NCBI GenBank assembly: GCA_964365025.1 | Contig: CAYIOJ010000020.1 | Location: 1 to 16,465 of the forward strand | Length of the DNA stretch: 16,465 bases | Direction: 5' to 3' | DNA from: UBA10003 sp964365025 | GTDB taxonomy: Bacteria; Patescibacteriota; Patescibacteriia; Magasanikbacterales; UBA10003 | In this document: one piece after another, positions 12,550-16,465 of the stretch | Numbering within the stretch: the first letter of the stretch is position 1 | Layout: each line of letters begins with the position of its first letter | Position numbers and translations under genes: made by a program | The notes under the pieces: model-generated | What the model was told of the DNA's origin: nothing | What the model saw: only the letters and a program-made list of their open reading frames with translations | Database searches by the model: none

Positions 12550-15432
12550 ATGTACAACGCCAACAAAGAAGAACAAGAAATACTTAAATATTGGGAGGAG
12601 CATAAGTGTTTTGAGAAATCAGTGGCAGGGCGGCCGGAGAGCAAGCCCTATGTTTTTTATGATGGTCCGCCGTTTGCCACCGGACTTCCGCACTACGGGC
12701 ATATTTTGAGTTCGGTGGTTAAAGACGTGGTGCCGCGTTATTGGACCATGGAGGGCTATCGCGTGCGCCGTCGTTGGGGTTGGGATTGTCATGGAATGCC
12801 GATTGAAAATATTGTGGAAAAAGAATTGAAAGTATCGGGCAAGAAAGATATTGAAGAAAAATTGGGCGTGGCCAAATTTAATGACACTTGTCGGTCAAAA
12901 GTTTTAACCTATACTCACGAATGGAAAAAAATGGTGAATCGTATTGGCCGTTGGGTGGAGTTTGATAATGCCTACCAGACCATGGATTCAACATATATGG
13001 AGTCGGTTTGGTGGGCACTGAAATCCATTTGGGACAAAGGCCTGATTTATGAAGGCCGCAAAGTTTTAATGTATTGCCCTCGTTGTGAAACGCCGGTTTC
13101 CAAAGCCGAGATAGCCATGGACAATAGCTACAAAAATATTACCGAGGAAGCGGTAACAGTGAAGTTCAAAGTGAAAAGTCCGGACAAGCATGGCTTGCCG
13201 GAAAATACTTATTTGCTGGCTTGGACTACCACGCCATGGACTTTGCCTGGCAATGTGGCATTGGCAGCGGGAAAAAAAATTGACTATTTATTGATAAAGT
13301 TTGGCATAGAAAATTATATTTTAGCCAAAGACCGCGCCCCCTCTGTTTTAAGTGAAAAATATGAAGCACTCAAGGAATTAAAAAGCGAGGATTTGATTGG
13401 CGTAGAATACGAGCCGTTGTTTGACATTTCAGCAGTGAAAAAATCCGGCAAAAAGGCCTGGTATGTGACCGACGCTGATTTTGTAACAATCGAAGAGGGT
13501 ACTGGCATTGTGCATACAGCTGTGATTTATGGCGAAGATGATTATAATTTGGGAGTAAAAATTGATTTGCCAATGGTGCCCTTGCTTGATGAAAAAGGTC
13601 ATTTTAATGATGACGCGCCGGAGTTGATCCGCGGTAAATATTTTAAAAAAGCGGAAAAGGCCATTAAAGAAGATTTGGACAATCGCGGTTTATTATTTGG
13701 CCCTCCTCAAAATTTTACCCATTCCTATCCCCATTGCTGGCGTTGCGACACGCAGTTGTTTTACAATGCCATTTCCGCTTGGTTTATTGACATTCAAAAG
13801 GTAAAACCGCGGTTGATAAAATTAAATGAAAAAATAAATTGGTATCCGGAGCACTTGAAACACGGCCGATTTTTAAATATCTTGGAAACCGCGCCGGATT
13901 GGAACATTTCGCGCAATCGTTATTGGGCCACACCTTTGCCGTTTTGGAAGTGCGATTGCGGCCAGACCAAATGTGTTGGTTCAATTAAAGAATTGCAAGA
14001 AAAAGCAATAAATTTTGACGCGGTATATAAAACCGAAAAAGTTGAAGAATTGGATTTGCATAAAGACCAAATGGATAAAATCAAATTATCATGCGTCTGC
14101 GGTCAAGAAATGGCTCGCATTCCCGAGGTGATTGATTGTTGGGTGGAGTCGGCCTCCATGCCTTTTGCCGAGTGGCATTATCCGTTTGAAAATAAAGAGG
14201 TTTTTAAATCACGATTTCCTGGGCAGTACATTGCCGAATACATTGCTCAAACCCGCGCTTGGTTTTATTACATGCATGTGATGGCGGTTCTTTTGTTTGA
14301 TGAAATCAGTTTTGAAAATTGCGTTACGACCGGCACAATTTTGAATGAAAAGGGCGAGAAGCTTTCCAAGTCCAAGATGAATTACACCGATCCCTGGGCG
14401 ATTATTGAGCAATATGGCGTGGATGCGATGCGGTATTATATGATGAGCAGCGTGGTAATGGACGCGGAAAATTTGTTTTTTAGCGATAAAGAAGTAAAAG
14501 AAATTTACAACAAAGTTATTAATATCTTATGGAATGTCGTGGAGTTTTATAAGATGTACGCGGAAAAAGTGGTTGTGGCTAAAGGAAAACGAGCGAGTGA
14601 TAATGTTTTGGATAAATGGATTTTGGCCAAATTGAATTTATTGGTCAAAGAAGTGACAGCGCAGATGGATAATTACAATACGGTGAAAGCCAGTCGTCCG
14701 ATCAAGGATTTTATTGACGATTTATCAACTTGGTACCTGCGCCGGTCGCGCGACAGATTTAAAGGCGATGATGAGGCGGACAAACAAGCGGCTTTGACCA
14801 CCTTGCGCGAGGTTTTAATGACGCTTTCAAAAGTGATGGCGCCGTTCACGCCGTTTATCGCCGAGAAAATTTATATGGCCGTGAATGGGAAAAAAGAAAG
14901 CGTGCATTTGGAGGACTGGCCCAAAGCCGAGGATAAATTGATTGATGAAAAAGTTTTAGGAGAGATGGCCATGGCGCGCAAAATTGTGGAAATGGGATTG
15001 GCTATGCGAGCGGAAAAAGCCGTTAAAGTGCGCCAGCCATTGGCGAGATTACAAGTGTCAGGCGGAGAATTGTCCGAGGCATTGCAACAGATTGTGGCCG
15101 ATGAGTTGAATGTGAAAAAAGTGGAGATGAATAAAAAAGGAAGTGAATTAAAAGTGCAATTGGATGTGGAAATAACGCCGGAATTGAAAAAAGAGGGCTT
15201 GGCGCGCGAAATTATTCGCGTTATCAATCAAAAACGCAAAGAATCCGGCCTGACCATTCAAGATAAAGTTGTTGTTAAATATCAAGCAGATGATAAATTA
15301 TTGCGAGAAGTGTTTGCGGAATTTGGCGAGGAAATTAAAAAAAGCGTCTTGGCCAAGAAGTTGGAAGAGGGCGATGGGGAGGAGACAATAGTGGACGGAA
15401 AGAAAATAAAGATTAAAATTGAGAAGATTTAA
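12550..15432 (+). CDS. ileS: Isoleucyl-tRNA synthetase, type 2 (eukaryote-like)
   Basis: 960-residue class I synthetase attaching isoleucine to tRNA-Ile. GLPHYGHIL (45-53) carries the HIGH motif in the form seen in type-2 enzymes, and KLSKS (604-608) is the KMSKS loop. The editing domain has LAWTTTPWTLPGNVALA and GTGIVHTAVIYGEDDY. Cysteine clusters CPRC (176-179), CWRC (396-399), CxC-x4-C (468-475) and CxC (515-517) are likely zinc sites. An anticodon-binding domain follows (WYLRRSRDRFKG; MAPFTPFIAEKIY), then a Lys-rich tail. Start: the frame is open back to a TTG at 12508, with ATGs at 12517 and 12535, but the ATG at 12550 (MYNANKEEQEILKYW) gives the family-like N-terminus and lies just after a candidate promoter. 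Type-2 enzymes are often mupirocin-insensitive; not tested here. Confidence 0.93.
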   Translation: MYNANKEEQEILKYWEEHKCFEKSVAGRPESKPYVFYDGPPFATGLPHYGHILSSVVKDVVPRYWTMEGYRVRRRWGWDCHGMPIENIVEKELKVSGKKDIEEKLGVAKFNDTCRSKVLTYTHEWKKMVNRIGRWVEFDNAYQTMDSTYMESVWWALKSIWDKGLIYEGRKVLMYCPRCETPVSKAEIAMDNSYKNITEEAVTVKFKVKSPDKHGLPENTYLLAWTTTPWTLPGNVALAAGKKIDYLLIKFGIENYILAKDRAPSVLSEKYEALKELKSEDLIGVEYEPLFDISAVKKSGKKAWYVTDADFVTIEEGTGIVHTAVIYGEDDYNLGVKIDLPMVPLLDEKGHFNDDAPELIRGKYFKKAEKAIKEDLDNRGLLFGPPQNFTHSYPHCWRCDTQLFYNAISAWFIDIQKVKPRLIKLNEKINWYPEHLKHGRFLNILETAPDWNISRNRYWATPLPFWKCDCGQTKCVGSIKELQEKAINFDAVYKTEKVEELDLHKDQMDKIKLSCVCGQEMARIPEVIDCWVESASMPFAEWHYPFENKEVFKSRFPGQYIAEYIAQTRAWFYYMHVMAVLLFDEISFENCVTTGTILNEKGEKLSKSKMNYTDPWAIIEQYGVDAMRYYMMSSVVMDAENLFFSDKEVKEIYNKVINILWNVVEFYKMYAEKVVVAKGKRASDNVLDKWILAKLNLLVKEVTAQMDNYNTVKASRPIKDFIDDLSTWYLRRSRDRFKGDDEADKQAALTTLREVLMTLSKVMAPFTPFIAEKIYMAVNGKKESVHLEDWPKAEDKLIDEKVLGEMAMARKIVEMGLAMRAEKAVKVRQPLARLQVSGGELSEALQQIVADELNVKKVEMNKKGSELKVQLDVEITPELKKEGLAREIIRVINQKRKESGLTIQDKVVVKYQADDKLLREVFAEFGEEIKKSVLAKKLEEGDGEETIVDGKKIKIKIEKI

Positions 15433-15436
15433 GAAT

Positions 15437-16465
15437 ATGCGCGAGACGGCACCAAAACAATTTATTTCTGAATTGCCGAAGGCAGAGGTAGCGCAGCCAA
15501 ACGCGAAGTCGGAGGAAAGAATGGGTCATGTGATTCCTTTTCCAATTTCCGACAGAATAGCGCGTTCGCCTGAAAAACGCAATGCCGCCAATCATATTAT
15601 CGCGGCTCTGCAAGAAATTGAAAACCAAAAAGGCAAGCCCGGTATTGAGGCAGTGCTGGCGTTATTGCGGGAAAAAGGCGCGGCAATAACGCCTGAAGAT
15701 TTTCAGGAAACTTTGGAGCAGATCGGCGATGTGTCGGAATTGCGCGCCGATGTTTTACAATTTCTGGAAGATAAAAAAATAATTGAATATGGCCCCAAAG
15801 GAGAGTTAATAATAGATTTGGAAAAATTTCAAATGGGAGGATGGCACGCAGCTTTGCGCAACCGGCGCGTGGCTTATAGAGACGGCAAGTTCAGAAGTTT
15901 CATGGATAAGGGCCAGCCGTTTTTGCTCTACTCGGCTCTGAAAGATGAACAAGTTATTTCCCGCGATGATTGGGACAAGGGCGAGCGGGAGGCCCAGCCG
16001 CTTTTTTATAATCCCGCTTCTCCGGACGACGCTTTTGATGTTGAAAAAATCCGCGCCGGCAAATTTTATCTTGGTTTGTGGCAGGTCGGACAGGTGCAAA
16101 ATTACACTACTGCCAAGCACCCTACGGCGCAGGGCGATTTAAAAATGAATGAAGCGGCCATGGCCTGCCTGGTGTATCACCCGCAATTCGGAGACGGACA
16201 GCGCGATCAAAACGGACGCCTGCTGGTTCGCCATGCCGACGGGGAATACCGTCCCATTGGCGCCAAATGGTTTGACGACGTGAAATTTAAAGGCGGCGCC
16301 GCGGGTAAGGACATTGAGACCCCGCGCCGTTATTTGTCTGAATCAGTTCCTAATATTCTGGAAAGGGGATTATTAAAGTTGGATGATTTTCGTATCGCAG
16401 CTGGTTACGCCCACTACTGTTGCGTTAACTTAAATTTATCTTTAATATTTTATCTAATTTTACCT
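15437..16465 (+). CDS. Unrecognised protein, open at window end
   Basis: The frame starts 4 bp after the ileS stop and stays open for 343 codons to the last base, so it is at least that long or is cut by the window edge. I do not recognise a family. Residues 1-45 look disordered (Ala/Pro/Lys/Glu-rich); 46-130 is helical with two short domains (EAVLALLREKGAAITPEDFQETL; ELRADVLQFLEDKKIIEYGP) that could be winged-helix-like; 131-325 is a mixed alpha/beta region rich in Trp, Tyr and Gly. No signal peptide or membrane segment is seen before residue 330. The final 13 codons (NLNLSLIFYLILP) are extremely AT-rich and hydrophobic, unlike the rest; a one-base shift would give a TAA at 16431. Likely cotranscribed with ileS. 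Confidence 0.7.
   Translation, partial: MRETAPKQFISELPKAEVAQPNAKSEERMGHVIPFPISDRIARSPEKRNAANHIIAALQEIENQKGKPGIEAVLALLREKGAAITPEDFQETLEQIGDVSELRADVLQFLEDKKIIEYGPKGELIIDLEKFQMGGWHAALRNRRVAYRDGKFRSFMDKGQPFLLYSALKDEQVISRDDWDKGEREAQPLFYNPASPDDAFDVEKIRAGKFYLGLWQVGQVQNYTTAKHPTAQGDLKMNEAAMACLVYHPQFGDGQRDQNGRLLVRHADGEYRPIGAKWFDDVKFKGGAAGKDIETPRRYLSESVPNILERGLLKLDDFRIAAGYAHYCCVNLNLSLIFYLILP

Noticed and set aside
11997..12644. 215-codon frame extending rpiB upstream
   Set aside because: The extra 68 codons are antisense to ileS and unlike any RpiB N-terminus; the ATG at 12440 gives a normal-length protein and follows a good promoter.
1..16465. Alternative genetic code (UGA as glycine, known in some CPR lineages)
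   Set aside because: TGA ends the permease-, ATPase- and transketolase-type genes at family-appropriate positions, so UGA is read as stop.

Overview
The window looks like chromosome from a small-genome bacterium, most likely a member of the Candidate Phyla Radiation (Patescibacteria). That is an inference from four things: a TrmB-type regulator in a bacterial setting, a type-2 (eukaryote-like) isoleucyl-tRNA synthetase, a compact set of lactate-fermentation and non-oxidative pentose-phosphate genes, and tightly overlapping reading frames with few clear Shine-Dalgarno sites. The standard code is used (TAA, TAG and TGA all serve as stops). No 16S rRNA or ribosomal protein gene is present to settle the lineage.

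Left region (1-4726). The window opens exactly on a complete tRNA-Gly(UCC). Next comes a four-gene minus-strand operon (transcribed from about 3784 down to 98): substrate-binding protein, ATPase and permease of a nitrate/sulfonate/taurine/NMT1-type ABC importer, then a U32-family protein with a cysteine set suited to an iron-sulfur cluster. A TrmB-family regulator is divergently transcribed from a strong promoter. The whole cassette lies between two copies of a ~61-bp direct repeat (71-131 and 4666-4726, 58/61 identical, first 38 bp perfect). The left copy begins at the last bases of the tRNA-Gly, contains a bidirectional terminator hairpin, and supplies the last ten codons of the U32 gene. 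The right copy ends at the stop codon of ldh. The simplest reading is that the cassette was inserted between tRNA-Gly and ldh.

Middle region (4721-12440, minus strand). This is a central-carbon block in transcription order rpiB, rpe, class I aminotransferase, [151-nt palindromic element], trxB, transketolase, PfkB-family kinase, [dRS3-like repeat], ldh. rpiB, rpe and transketolase form most of a non-oxidative pentose-phosphate pathway. ldh recycles NADH, trxB supplies disulfide-reducing power, and the kinase feeds a sugar or nucleoside into the phosphorylated pool. Most joints are overlaps or gaps of a few bases. The two real gaps are each filled by an inverted-repeat element.

Right region (12441-16465, plus strand). 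ileS is divergent from rpiB across a ~110-bp promoter region and is followed 4 bp later by an unrecognised gene that stays open to the window end.

Most noteworthy: the tRNA-linked direct repeat bounding the regulated transporter/U32 cassette, the U32 stop codon lying inside a terminator hairpin, and the 151-nt stem-loop that fills the gap between the aminotransferase stop codon and the trxB ribosome-binding site.
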